Shown one piece after another: positions 35,056 to 43,160 of a stretch of DNA of 64,000 nucleotides (positions are counted from its first letter, which is position 1; each line of letters starts with the position of its first letter). The stretch is from Cryptosporangium aurantiacum (GTDB lineage: Bacteria > Actinomycetota > Actinomycetes > Mycobacteriales > Cryptosporangiaceae). The position numbers and the translations under genes were made by a program. The notes under the pieces were generated by a model. That model worked only from the letters and a program-made list of their open reading frames with translations, ran no database searches and was not told the origin of the DNA. Where the stretch lies: the NCBI RefSeq assembly GCF_900143005.1, contig NZ_FRCS01000008.1:347654-411653 (forward strand), written 5' to 3'.

Positions 35056-35691
35056 ATGGATCCCGTCACCGGCGACGACGTGACCGCCAGCGTCAACCTG
35101 TTGCGGCGCTCGTTCGCCGACGTCCCCGACAGCTCCTGGCGAGTGCCGGCCGGTGACCTGCGGTGGAGCTGCTGGGAAACGCTGGAGCACCTGGTCGACG
35201 ACCTGTTCAGTTACGCGATCCAGGTGGCTGCGTCCGATCCGCCGCGGGACGACGTCGTCCCGTTCGACTACCGCACCACCCGCGACGGCGGACCGGCGAA
35301 CTCCCTGTTCCTCCAGCCTTCGGCCGGTACCGCCGGCCTTCTCCAGGCGCTGGAGGTCTGCGGGGTCTTTCTCGCGACCGCGGTCCGGGACGCGCCACCG
35401 GACCGGCGCGCGCACCACGGCTACGGGCTGTCCGACCCGGAGGGCTTCGCGGCGATGGGCGTCGTCGAGACGCTGGTGCACGGCGAGGACCTGGCCCGCG
35501 GCCTGAAGCGCCCCTGGTCACCGCCCGCCGACCTGTGCGGCCGCTCCCTGCACCGGCTGTTCCCGGACGCGCCGCCGGAGGCCGAGCCGTGGCCGGCGCT
35601 GCTGTGGGCGACCGGCCGCGGCGCGTTGCCCGGACACCCCGACCGGGGCGACACGTGGCGCTGGGACGCACGCCCGGCGTCCGAGCGCTAG
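35056..35691 (+). CDS. DinB/maleylpyruvate-isomerase-like (mycothiol family) protein
   Basis: The 211-residue protein belongs to the DinB-like four-helix bundle families common in mycothiol-producing actinobacteria. The opening helix region includes LRWSCWETLEHLVDDLFSYAIQ, and the mid segment GVVETLVHGEDLARGLKRPWSPP carries the conserved ETLVHG(x)D His motif. Members coordinate a divalent metal through three His and may use mycothiol as cofactor. The precise reaction is unknown. It follows the GntR gene on the same strand by 41 bp, so co-transcription is possible. Confidence 0.82.
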   Translation: MDPVTGDDVTASVNLLRRSFADVPDSSWRVPAGDLRWSCWETLEHLVDDLFSYAIQVAASDPPRDDVVPFDYRTTRDGGPANSLFLQPSAGTAGLLQALEVCGVFLATAVRDAPPDRRAHHGYGLSDPEGFAAMGVVETLVHGEDLARGLKRPWSPPADLCGRSLHRLFPDAPPEAEPWPALLWATGRGALPGHPDRGDTWRWDARPASER

Positions 35692-35697
35692 AACCTT

Positions 35698-35908
35698 GAC
35701 AGGCAACCCGATCCCCACCGGCGCGAGCTGCTCGACCGCCTCAACCGGCGCAACGGCCAGACGCTACAGGAGCCCTGGGCGGGCCTGGACATGGCGCGGC
35801 AGTGGGGCGCTCAGCGGACGCACCCCCAAGACCGGCGGCCGGCCGGAGATCCTGGCCAACCTCAAGTCGCTGCTGGAGACCGGCGACGTGCTGCACCCGG
35901 AGGCATAG
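35698..35908 (+). pseudogene. Remnant of an ArsR-SRPBCC fusion regulator
   Basis: Two reading frames contain pieces of one known gene type. Frame 1 (from 35698) reads DPHRRELLDRLNRRNGQTL and GLDMARQ, the start of an ArsR helix-turn-helix. Frame 2 ends, at 35908, with GGRPEILANLKSLLETGDVL, the C-terminus typical of AHSA1/SRPBCC domains that are fused to ArsR in many actinobacteria. The functional gene would be about 250 codons. Here roughly 180-200 codons between the two pieces are missing, together with a frame change near 35805-35825. The start codon region is also lost. I read this as an internally deleted, dead gene. Confidence 0.72.
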
Positions 35909-35976
35909 ACCAAGGTCGACGAGGCCGTCATCTTTCGAGAGCAGTCCCCCCGCGCGGCGCCCCGTACGGTGACCAC

Positions 35977-37074
35977 ATGCGGAACTGGCGGGTCGATGTC
36001 GGCCTGACCGTGCTGGCCCTCGCCCTCGGCTTGCTCTTCCTCGCCGACGACGGCGTGGAACACCCGGTCGCAGACGTGGTGTTGGGCGCGTTCGCGTGCG
36101 GCGGGCTCGTGATCGCCCGACGCCGCTGGACCGTGCCGATCGCGGTCGCGCTGATCCCGATGCTGGCGGTGTCCACGGTCTCGATGGGGGCGTCCGTGGT
36201 CGTGCTCGCGGTCGTCGCCCGGTACCGGTCGTGGCCGGTGACGCTGGCCGTCGCCGGGCTGCACGCCTCGCTGTTCGTCGGGGCGTTCACGGTGGTCGCC
36301 CACGGGTCACCGGAGTACGTGGCCGCGGTCGTCATCGTGCTCGCGCTGGACGCCGCGATGGTGGCCTCCGGCAAACTGGTGCGGTCCCAGCGCCTGCTCG
36401 TCGAGTCGTGGCAGGCGCGTGCCCGGGAGGCCGAGGAGGGCCAGCGTTTGCGTGTCGAGGAGGCCCGGCACGCCGAGCGGGAGCGGATCGCCCGGGAGAT
36501 GCACGACGTGCTCGCTCACCGAATCTCGCTGCTCGCGGTGCACGCGGGCGCGCTGGAGGTACGCAAGTCGGCACCGGAGGACGAGCGGCGGGCGGCCGGG
36601 GTCATCCGGGAATCCGCGTACGCCGCGCTCGAGGACCTGCGCGAGGTGATCGGCATGCTCCGCAGTGACGGCGACGACGCCGACCGGCCGCAACCGACGC
36701 TCACGGACGTGCCCGCGCTGGTCGAGCAGTCCCGGCAGGCAGGCGTTCCGGTCACGCTCGACAACCGGAGCGATGGCCCGGTCGCCGACGGGGTCGGCAG
36801 GCACGTCTACCGGGTCGTCCAGGAAGGGCTCACGAACGCCCGGAAACACGCACCGGACGCGCCGGTCCGCGTGGTGCTCTCCGACCGCGACGGCGGATTG
36901 GCGGTGGAGATCACGAACCGGATGTCCGCCGCGGGCGCCTCGCTGCCCGGCGCCGGCAGCGGGCTGGTCGGGCTGCGGGAACGGATGGAGCTGGTCGGCG
37001 GCTCGCTGGAACACGGGCGGACGGACACCGGCGACTTCCGCCTCTCCGCCTGGGTCCCGGAGCGGACGCCGTGA
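35977..37074 (+). CDS. NarL-type sensor histidine kinase
   Basis: The 365-residue kinase has several N-terminal membrane segments (residues ~8-140, including LTVLALALGLLFLA and VVIVLALDAAMVA) and no large extracellular sensor. A short coiled stretch leads to the dimerisation helix with the phospho-acceptor His in ERERIAREMHDVLAHRISLLAV (HisKA_3). The ATP-binding domain has QEGLTNARKHAP and GAGSGLVGLRERMELVGGSLE. The longer frame from 35791 overlaps the pseudogene remnant. The stop overlaps the next gene's first possible start (GTGA), pairing it with the response regulator. Confidence 0.93.
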   Translation: MRNWRVDVGLTVLALALGLLFLADDGVEHPVADVVLGAFACGGLVIARRRWTVPIAVALIPMLAVSTVSMGASVVVLAVVARYRSWPVTLAVAGLHASLFVGAFTVVAHGSPEYVAAVVIVLALDAAMVASGKLVRSQRLLVESWQARAREAEEGQRLRVEEARHAERERIAREMHDVLAHRISLLAVHAGALEVRKSAPEDERRAAGVIRESAYAALEDLREVIGMLRSDGDDADRPQPTLTDVPALVEQSRQAGVPVTLDNRSDGPVADGVGRHVYRVVQEGLTNARKHAPDAPVRVVLSDRDGGLAVEITNRMSAAGASLPGAGSGLVGLRERMELVGGSLEHGRTDTGDFRLSAWVPERTP

Positions 37075-37790
37075 CAATGAACCCTTTTCAACCCCACGAA
37101 TCGCCGCAGACTGAACGTCGTCCGCAGGGGTCGGCCGACAAGGATTCAATCCGCGTGCTGATCGTCGACGACGACGCGCTAGTCCGTGCCGGTCTGGAGA
37201 TGATGCTCGGCCAGTTCGACGACCTCACGGTCGTCGGTGCGATCAGCGACGGCGCCGAGGTACTTCCCGCCGTCAATTCCCTACATCCGGACGTCGTCCT
37301 GATGGACATTCGGATGCCGCTGATCGACGGGTTGACGGCCACCGAACAGCTCCGAGCACGGCGGGACCCGCCCGAGGTGATCGTGCTGACGACCTTCGAC
37401 ACCGACCGGCACATCCGCCGGGCGATGCGGGCGGGCGCCAGCGGATTCCTGCTCAAACACACGCCCCCGGCGCAGATCGCGCGCTCGATCCGGCTGGTCG
37501 CCGCCGGGGAGCCGATGCTGTCACCCGACGTCACGCGGCGGGTGATGGCGTTCGCGGCAGAGCCCGACGGCGATCCGCGGCGCGACGAGGCACAGCGGTT
37601 GCTGGGGCGGCTGTCCGACGGTGAGCGAGCGGTCGCGGTGCTGGTCGGCCAGGGGCGGACGAACAGCGAGATCGGGCGCGAACTGCTGATGAGCACGGCG
37701 ACCGTGAAGGCGTACATGTCGCGGATCCTCACCAAGCTCGAGCTGACGAACCGGGTGCAGGTGGCGCTGCTCGTGCGCGACGCGGAATAG
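37071..37790 (+). CDS. NarL/FixJ-family response regulator
   Basis: The 239-residue regulator has a receiver domain (residues ~26-145) with DDD, the phospho-acceptor Asp in VVLMDIRMP and the Lys in GFLLKHTPP. A LuxR-type helix-turn-helix is C-terminal (RTNSEIGRELLMSTATVKAYMSRILTKLELTNRVQVALL). It is the partner of the overlapping histidine kinase. An unusual N-terminal extension of about 25 residues precedes IRVLIVDDD. That extension contains the second copy of the 22-bp repeat found after the LysR gene. An ATG at 37077 is an alternative start. Confidence 0.93.
   Translation: MTMNPFQPHESPQTERRPQGSADKDSIRVLIVDDDALVRAGLEMMLGQFDDLTVVGAISDGAEVLPAVNSLHPDVVLMDIRMPLIDGLTATEQLRARRDPPEVIVLTTFDTDRHIRRAMRAGASGFLLKHTPPAQIARSIRLVAAGEPMLSPDVTRRVMAFAAEPDGDPRRDEAQRLLGRLSDGERAVAVLVGQGRTNSEIGRELLMSTATVKAYMSRILTKLELTNRVQVALLVRDAE
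37119..37140 (+). repeat. 22-bp direct repeat, copy 2
   Basis: This is an exact copy of the 22-bp sequence at 33619-33640. Here it falls within the non-conserved N-terminal extension of the response regulator, encoding roughly RRPQGSAD. Confidence 0.8.
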
Positions 37791-37791
37791 G

Positions 37792-37809
37792 TCATCGGTC
37801 GACCGATGA
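37792..37809. promoter_or_regulatory. 18-bp perfect palindrome upstream of the VOC/sigma operon
   Basis: TCATCGGTCGACCGATGA is a perfect palindrome one base after the response regulator stop and 58 bp before the VOC gene start. It could be an operator for the VOC-sigma factor pair or a short terminator. The lack of a loop spacer favours a dimeric protein-binding site. Confidence 0.5.
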
Positions 37810-37867
37810 GTTCTCCGCGCGGCCGACGTTGTATCAGTGAAGAGTCGTCGCTGCGGAGGAGAGAACC

Positions 37868-38284
37868 GTGGACTACAAGCTGGAACTCGTCATCGTGCCG
37901 GTGTCGGACATCGATCGCGCGAAGGCGTTCTACCTCGACAAGATGGGCTTCCAGCTGGACGTCGACCACAGCGCAGGCGAGGACTTTCGCATCGTCCAGC
38001 TGACGCCGACCGGCTCGGCGTGCTCGATCACGCTGATGCGCAACCAGATGGAGCCGGGCACGCTGCGCGGCCTGCACCTGGTCGTGGAAGACCTGGAGGC
38101 GGCCCACAAGGAACTGGTCGCTCGCGGCGTCGAGGCCGGGGAGCCGTTCCACTTCGGGCCTGCCGGTCAGACCGCCGGGCTGCACCCGGAGCGGGAGAGC
38201 TACGGCTCGTTCCTGCAGATCACCGACCCGGACGGCAACGTCTGGCTGGTGCAGGAAGTAACGAACCGGACGCCTCGGGGGTGA
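37868..38284 (+). CDS. VOC-family (glyoxalase/bleomycin-resistance fold) protein
   Basis: This 138-residue protein starts at a GTG preceded by GGAGGAGAG. It contains the paired beta-alpha-beta-beta-beta modules of the VOC superfamily: LELVIVPVSDIDRAKAFYLDKMGF, then GLHLVVEDLEAAHKELVARGVEAG and YGSFLQITDPDGNVWLVQE. Putative metal positions include the His of LRGLHLVV and the late Glu. Substrate is unknown. Its stop overlaps the GTG of the downstream sigma factor, so the two are translated together; the sigma factor may regulate this small operon. Confidence 0.9.
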   Translation: MDYKLELVIVPVSDIDRAKAFYLDKMGFQLDVDHSAGEDFRIVQLTPTGSACSITLMRNQMEPGTLRGLHLVVEDLEAAHKELVARGVEAGEPFHFGPAGQTAGLHPERESYGSFLQITDPDGNVWLVQEVTNRTPRG

Positions 38285-39252
38285 CCGCGTTCGAGACGCT
38301 CACCGAGCCGCACCGCCGCGAGTTGCACGTCCATTGCTACCGGATGCTCGCGTCGTTCCACGAGGCCGAGGACGCGGTGCAGGAGACGTACCTGCGGGCG
38401 TGGCGGAGCCGGGATCGTCTCGAGGACCGTTCCGGGGTACGGCCCTGGCTGTACCGGATCGCGACCAACGTCTGCCTGGACGCACTCCGCCGCACGTCGC
38501 GCAGGCTGCCCGCCGCCGACGCCACGGCGGAGGCGTCCTGGCTGCAGCCGTACCCGGACCGGCTGCTCGACGAGATCGCGCCGACCGACGACCAGCCGGA
38601 CGCGGTGGCGGTGTCCCGGGAGACGATCGAGCTGGCGTTCATCGTCGCGCTGCAGGTGCTGCCGCCGCGGCAGCGTGCGGTGTTCCTCGCCCGCGACGTG
38701 CTCGGATGGCCGGCCGCCGAGGCTGCCGCGCTGCTCGGCACCAGCGTCGCGGCGGCGAACAGCGCGCTGCAGCGGGCCAGGACGACGCTGGCCGGGCACA
38801 TCCCGGCACGACGGGCCGACTGGCCGTCCCCCGACCTCACCGCCGACGAGAAGCGGCTGCTGGCCGAGTTCGTCGAGGCCAACGAGCGGTGCGACGCCGC
38901 GGCGGCGATCCGGATCGCGTCCCGGGACATCCGGATCACGATGCCGCCGGACCGCCTGGAGTTCCGCGGGCTGGACGCGATCGCACCGCTGATCGAGCGG
39001 GCCGTCGGACCGGACCGGGAGGGCGACTGGCGACTGGTGCCGATCGCGGTCAACCGGATGCCGGCTGCGGCGAGCTACCTGCGGCGCCCCGGAGACACGG
39101 TGTTCCGCGCGTTCAAGATCGACGTCCTGCGGGTGGCCGACGGCCGGATCGTCGAGATCACGACGTTCGGCACGCTGCTGTTCCCGGCACTCGGCCTGCC
39201 ACCGACGCTGGCCGACGCGGCCGCGGGGCGCGGGGTCGTCAGCGTGAGCTGA
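38281..39252 (+). CDS. ECF sigma factor with SnoaL-like C-terminal domain
   Basis: The 323-residue protein starts at the GTG in a GTGA overlap with the VOC gene. Sigma region 2 is ELHVHCYRMLASFHEAEDAVQETYLRAWRSRD (residues ~12-45). Region 4 is VLPPRQRAVFLARDVLGWPAAEAAALL ... ANSALQRARTTL (~125-175). A fused SnoaL/NTF2-like domain fills residues ~195-323 (DKRLL-like EKRLLAEFVEANERCDAAAAIR). Sigma factors of this build (SigG/SigJ-like, TIGR02960 type) often lack a classical anti-sigma factor; the fused domain is thought to set activity. No anti-sigma gene is adjacent. Its 3' end overlaps the convergent hemerythrin gene by 14 bp. Confidence 0.9.
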   Translation: MTAFETLTEPHRRELHVHCYRMLASFHEAEDAVQETYLRAWRSRDRLEDRSGVRPWLYRIATNVCLDALRRTSRRLPAADATAEASWLQPYPDRLLDEIAPTDDQPDAVAVSRETIELAFIVALQVLPPRQRAVFLARDVLGWPAAEAAALLGTSVAAANSALQRARTTLAGHIPARRADWPSPDLTADEKRLLAEFVEANERCDAAAAIRIASRDIRITMPPDRLEFRGLDAIAPLIERAVGPDREGDWRLVPIAVNRMPAAASYLRRPGDTVFRAFKIDVLRVADGRIVEITTFGTLLFPALGLPPTLADAAAGRGVVSVS

Positions 39253-39835
39253 AGACCTCGCGGATCGCCTCGCGGACACGGTCGGCGATCGTGCTCCGCG
39301 TAGCCGGTTGCGGATGCCGCGGCGCGGACGCCTCCGCCACCCGCAGCGCCCGCCCCATCCGGAGCCGCTCGTTCGCGTCCAGGCGTTCCCGCACCACCGG
39401 GAACTCCTCGGTCTCCTCGTGGTCGGCGTGCGCGATGATCTCCACCGCCAACCGGGTGAAGCGGGCGTCGAACTCGTCCGAGGCGGGGTCCAGCCGGTCC
39501 AGCTCCGCCAGCAGCTCGGTGCCGTGCTGCTCCTGCCCCAGCAGCGCGTTGATGTCCAGGCCCGCGGGGCGAGCCCGCAACGGCGACTCGTCCACCGATG
39601 CGCGGAGGGTCCGCGGCTCCGGTGGCGGCTCAGCGTCCGCGAACTCGCGCATCCTCCGATGGAGCACCTCCTGCTCCGCGGTCTCGTGCACGGTGATCAG
39701 CCGCCGCAGATCGGCGAACGCGGCGGCCTTCGCCGGGCCGTGCGCACTCGCCACCTCGCGGAGCCCGGCTCGGATCTGTGCGTGCTGGTTCAACAGGAAG
39801 TCGACCGCCTCGAGGTCGACGTCGTCAGCAGTCAT
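39239..39835 (-). CDS. Hemerythrin-domain (HHE) protein
   Basis: The second ATG of a tandem pair (39835) has an AGGAGG site at good spacing. The 198-residue protein has the HHE iron ligands spread over helices: NQHAQIRAGLREV, LITVHETAEQEVLHRRM, GQEQHGTELLAEL and HADHEETEEFPVV. These form a diiron site that binds O2, NO or senses iron/redox state. The C-terminus is basic and probably disordered. It is transcribed alone, convergent with the sigma factor gene and divergent from the peptidase pseudogene. Confidence 0.9.
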   Translation of the reverse strand: MTADDVDLEAVDFLLNQHAQIRAGLREVASAHGPAKAAAFADLRRLITVHETAEQEVLHRRMREFADAEPPPEPRTLRASVDESPLRARPAGLDINALLGQEQHGTELLAELDRLDPASDEFDARFTRLAVEIIAHADHEETEEFPVVRERLDANERLRMGRALRVAEASAPRHPQPATRSTIADRVREAIREVFSSR

Positions 39836-39930
39836 CATCCCTCCTCGGTCACCACGGGATTCCCGATCACAATCAGCACAAAACACCCATCACTAGTGTG
39901 AACTCCACCCCGCGTGGTGAAGACAGCGAC

Positions 39931-41242
39931 ATGGTGGAAACCGCCTCGCTCCTGCCCGGCCTCGTCACCGACTTGGCGCGGCTGGTCGCGATCCCGTCGG
40001 TGGCGTTTCCCGGCCATCCGACCGAACCGCTGCGCCGGGCCGCCGACCTGACCGCCGATCTCCTGACGCACGCCGGCGTGCCGGACGTCGAGCTGCTGCC
40101 GATCCCGGGCCAGCCACCGACCGTCGCCGGCCGGATCCCTCCTCCGCCGGGCGCGCCCACGGTGCTGCTCTACGCCCACTACGACGTCCAGCCGCCGGGC
40201 GACCCGGTCGCCTGGACCACGCCGCCGTTCGACCCGGTCGTCCGCGACGGTGCCCTGTTCGGGCGCGGCACCGCCGACGACAAGGGCAACTTCGCGATGC
40301 ACCTGGGTGCGATCCGGGCCTGGCGAGGACGGCCGCCGGTCGGAGTAACCGTGCTGGTGGAGGGCCAGGAGGAGTACGGTGCCGGGCTGGCCGCCGCCCT
40401 CGACGCGGTACCACCGCACTACCTCAGCGCCGACGCCGCGGTCATCGCCGACACCGGCAACATCCGGCCCGGCGTCCCGACGCTCGGGCTGACCCTGCGT
40501 GGTCTCGCGGAGGTCGACGTCGAGGTCCGCACGATGGATCACCCCGTGCACAGCGGCGGCTTCGGCGGCCTCGCGCCGGACGCGCTGCTCACGCTGGTCC
40601 GGGTACTGGACAGCCTGCTGGACGAGCACGGCACGGTAGCCGTCCCCGGGGCTGGTTCACGAAGAGTGGCCCGGTACGGATCCGATCGACGTCCCCGGCA
40701 AGACCCCCGGAGTCCCCGTGCTCGGCAGAGGCTCCGGACGCACGGCCGGAGAACGCCTCTACGCCTCCCCGGCGCTCACCGTCATCGGTCTGGACGCCAC
40801 GCCGCTCACCGCCGCGATGAACGTCGTCCCGCCGGTCGCGCGAGCGCGGATCAGCGTCCGGCTGGCCCCGACGCAGGACCCGGTCGCCGCACAGGATGCG
40901 CTCGTCACCCACCTGGAGCAGCAGCGGCCGTTCGGCGTGCCGGTCGCGGTCACCCGCCGCGCGGTGAGCGGCGGGGTCCGCACCGCCGCGGACGGACCGG
41001 CCGCGCGCGCAGCGCGCGAGGCACTGGCGACGGCCTGGGGCCGGGAGCCGATCCTGCAGGCCGACGGTGGTTCGGTGCCGTTCGCCGGTGCCCTGCAGCG
41101 GGTTCCGCACCCGCCGGAGGTGCTGCTGTTCGGCGTCCAGGACGCGCTGAGCGGCCTACACGGCCCGGACGAGCGGGTGTTGCTCGACGAGCTCGCGCGC
41201 GGCGTCGCCGCCGAGGCCGAGCTACTGGGCCTGCTCGCCTAG
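39931..41242 (+). pseudogene. M20-family dipeptidase/peptidase, frameshifted
   Basis: Frame 1 from the ATG at 39931 encodes the first ~240 residues of an M20 metallopeptidase: AHYDVQPPG, GRGTADDKGNF, EGQEEYG, ADTGN. It then loses similarity after HGTVAVPG. Frame 2 resumes with GLVHEEWPGTDPIDVPGK and continues AMNVVPPVARARISVRLAP to GLHGPDERV, ending at 41242. The switch lies at the CCCCGGGG run near 40644-40651, where one extra base would explain it. All metal-binding positions remain if the frame is repaired. Either a recent inactivating indel or a sequencing error in a GC run would produce this. The 3' end overlaps the convergent LigD-type gene by 21 bp. Confidence 0.82.
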
Positions 41243-42190
41243 GTCCTTCTTCTCGGCCGCGCGCTTGCGGCGCTTGCCCTCGTGCATCGCCTGCACCCTG
41301 GCGACCGGGATCGTGCGTCCCTCGGCGATCAGCCCCTCGTCGAGGGGCTGCGGTTCGGGTAGGGCGTCTGCCCACGGATCCCGCTCCCCCAACAACGCGG
41401 ACGCTGTGCGCAGCGTGAAGTCGCGCGGCGACACCGCATCCAAGTCGTCCCAGGACACCGGGAACGACACCGGCGTGCCCGGCCGGATCCGCGGGCTGTA
41501 CACGGCGGCGACGGTCGCGCCACCGGCCCGGGTGGAGTCGAGGAACACCTTGTTGCCGCGGTCCTCCCGGATGAACGCGGTCGTGGCCAGCTCCGGGTCG
41601 AGCCGCTCGGCCCGAGCGGCGAGCGCCCTGGTCGCGGCCGCCACCTCCTCGGGGTCGGCATTCTCGACCGGGACGAAGATGTGCACGCCCTTGGAACCGC
41701 TGGTCTTCACGGCCCCGGCCATCCCGATGTCGGCGAGCGCGCGCCGGACCAGGTGCGCCGCGCGGACCGCCAGCTCGAACGCGCCACCTTCTGGCGGGTC
41801 GATGTCCATGATCAGGTGCGTGGGGCGGTCCCAGTGCCCGGCGCGCACCAGCGCCGCGTGGTACTCGATCGCCCGCTGGTTGGCCAGCCAGAGCAGCGTC
41901 CGGCGGTCGTTGCCGAGCGCGTAGGCGATCTCACGGTGCGACGACTCCGCCCAGTGCTTGACGGTCGGCACCCAGTCCGGCGTGTACTTCGAGACGTTCT
42001 TCTGCATGAACGGCTGCTGGCCCGGCCGCACCCGGATCACCGAGAGCGGCCGGTCCCGCAGGTGCGGAATCATCCGCTCGTGCAGCGCGTCGACGTAGTC
42101 GACCAGGTCACGCTTGGTCGCGTCGGCCCCGTCGAACAGTGGCTGGTCGAGGTTGGTGAGCGAAACCCCGGCACGTTCCTCGCTACCCAT
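41222..42190 (-). CDS. LigD polymerase-domain protein (archaeo-eukaryotic primase type)
   Basis: This 322-residue stand-alone protein corresponds to the polymerase domain of LigD, which fills gaps during non-homologous end joining. It has RDLVDYVDALHERMIPHLRDRPLS, the metal-binding LIMDIDPPEG (D-x-D), KTSGSKGVHIFVPV (the Ser-Lys-His substrate segment) and VYSPRIRPGTPVSFPVSWDDLD. The ATG at 42190 is preferred over the upstream one at 42202. The gene lies 4 bp after the gluconokinase stop, so they may share a message. No ku or ATP-dependent ligase gene is in the window. Confidence 0.92.
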   Translation of the reverse strand: MGSEERAGVSLTNLDQPLFDGADATKRDLVDYVDALHERMIPHLRDRPLSVIRVRPGQQPFMQKNVSKYTPDWVPTVKHWAESSHREIAYALGNDRRTLLWLANQRAIEYHAALVRAGHWDRPTHLIMDIDPPEGGAFELAVRAAHLVRRALADIGMAGAVKTSGSKGVHIFVPVENADPEEVAAATRALAARAERLDPELATTAFIREDRGNKVFLDSTRAGGATVAAVYSPRIRPGTPVSFPVSWDDLDAVSPRDFTLRTASALLGERDPWADALPEPQPLDEGLIAEGRTIPVARVQAMHEGKRRKRAAEKKDLGEQAQ

Positions 42191-42194
42191 GGGC

Positions 42195-42695
42195 CTATCC
42201 AAGCGTGCGCAGCGCCTCTTCGACGATGCCTTCGGGTGTCTGCGTGCCGTCGATCGCCGCGCCCGCCTCGTCGGGGCCGAGCCGCTCGAGCGTCGCGAAC
42301 TGCGAGTCGACGAGCGTTGCCGGCATGAAGTGCCCCTTGCGCTCGCTCACCCGCCGCACGATCGTCTCGCGATCAACGTCCACATGAAGGAACCAGACAC
42401 CCGGGGCACCCTGCCGCAGCCGATCGCGGTAGCTGCGCTTCAGCGCAGAACACGGGATCACGCCGCCCTCGGCGGCGTGATCCGCGAGCCAGTCGGCGAT
42501 CTTGCCGAGCCAGGGCCACCGGTCCTCGTCGGTCAGCGGCTGACCGGCGCTCATCTTGGCGACGTTCTCCGGCGGATGGAGGTCGTCGCCCTCGGCGAAC
42601 GCGATGTCCAGCTTCTCGGCGAGTAGCGCGCCGATTGTGCTCTTGCCACAGCCGGTCACACCCATGACCACGACCAACGGCGCAGTAGATGCCAT
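42195..42695 (-). CDS. gntK: Gluconokinase
   Basis: The 166-residue kinase phosphorylates gluconate to 6-phosphogluconate with ATP. It has the P-loop VVMGVTGCGKSTIGALLA (residues ~8-25) and the substrate region AEGDDLHPPENVAKMSAGQPLTDEDRWPWL. The ALKRSYRDRLR segment and GHFMPATLVDSQFATLE complete the classic GntK pattern. Length is standard for the family. No gluconate permease or regulator is adjacent; the glucose-6-phosphate dehydrogenase gene of the same pathway lies about 10 kb away. It is followed closely by the LigD-type gene. Confidence 0.95.
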   Translation of the reverse strand: MASTAPLVVVMGVTGCGKSTIGALLAEKLDIAFAEGDDLHPPENVAKMSAGQPLTDEDRWPWLGKIADWLADHAAEGGVIPCSALKRSYRDRLRQGAPGVWFLHVDVDRETIVRRVSERKGHFMPATLVDSQFATLERLGPDEAGAAIDGTQTPEGIVEEALRTLG

Positions 42696-42719
42696 ACCCC
42701 CACCGTAATGGGCCGGGTA

Positions 42720-43151
42720 TCAGTCGAAGTCACCTGGCGAGAAGGCGCGGTGCTCGACCAGCACCATCCAGTTGCCGGAGTTGTCGCGCGCGACCGCCTC
42801 GACGCCGTACGGACGCTCCTCGGGCTCTTGCAGGAACTCGACGCCCTTCGCGCGCAGGTCGTCGTAGGTCTTGCGGCAGTCGTCGACGTCCATGCCGAGC
42901 CCGTGCATGCCGCCCTCGTCGAGCGCGCGGTTGATCGCCGCGACCATCTCCGGTGAGTGCGGCGGGCCGGGCACGGTCAGATGCACCTGGAGCTCGGGCT
43001 GGGACGGGTGCATGATCGTGCACCAGCGGTAGGAGCCGTCGGCGAGCGTGATGTCGGTGTGCTCGGCGAACCCGAGCACGTCGAGGTAGAAGGCCTTGGA
43101 CGCGTCGACGTCCTTCACAAAAACGCTGGTGATCGAGATGTTGGTGATCAT
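42720..43151 (-). CDS. VOC-family protein
   Basis: The 143-residue protein has the VOC fold signature: ISITSVFVKDVDASKAFYLDVLGFAEHTDITLADGSYRWCTI, then ALDEGGMHGLGMDVDDCRKTYDDLRAKGVEFLQEPEERPYGVEAVARDNSGNWMVLVE. The last segment is the typical second-module strand with a Glu ligand. It is probably a metal-dependent lyase or dioxygenase-like protein of unknown substrate. The AraC-type regulator gene ends 9 bp upstream on the same strand, suggesting a two-gene operon. Confidence 0.9.
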   Translation of the reverse strand: MITNISITSVFVKDVDASKAFYLDVLGFAEHTDITLADGSYRWCTIMHPSQPELQVHLTVPGPPHSPEMVAAINRALDEGGMHGLGMDVDDCRKTYDDLRAKGVEFLQEPEERPYGVEAVARDNSGNWMVLVEHRAFSPGDFD

Positions 43152-43160
43152 GGGACCAGG

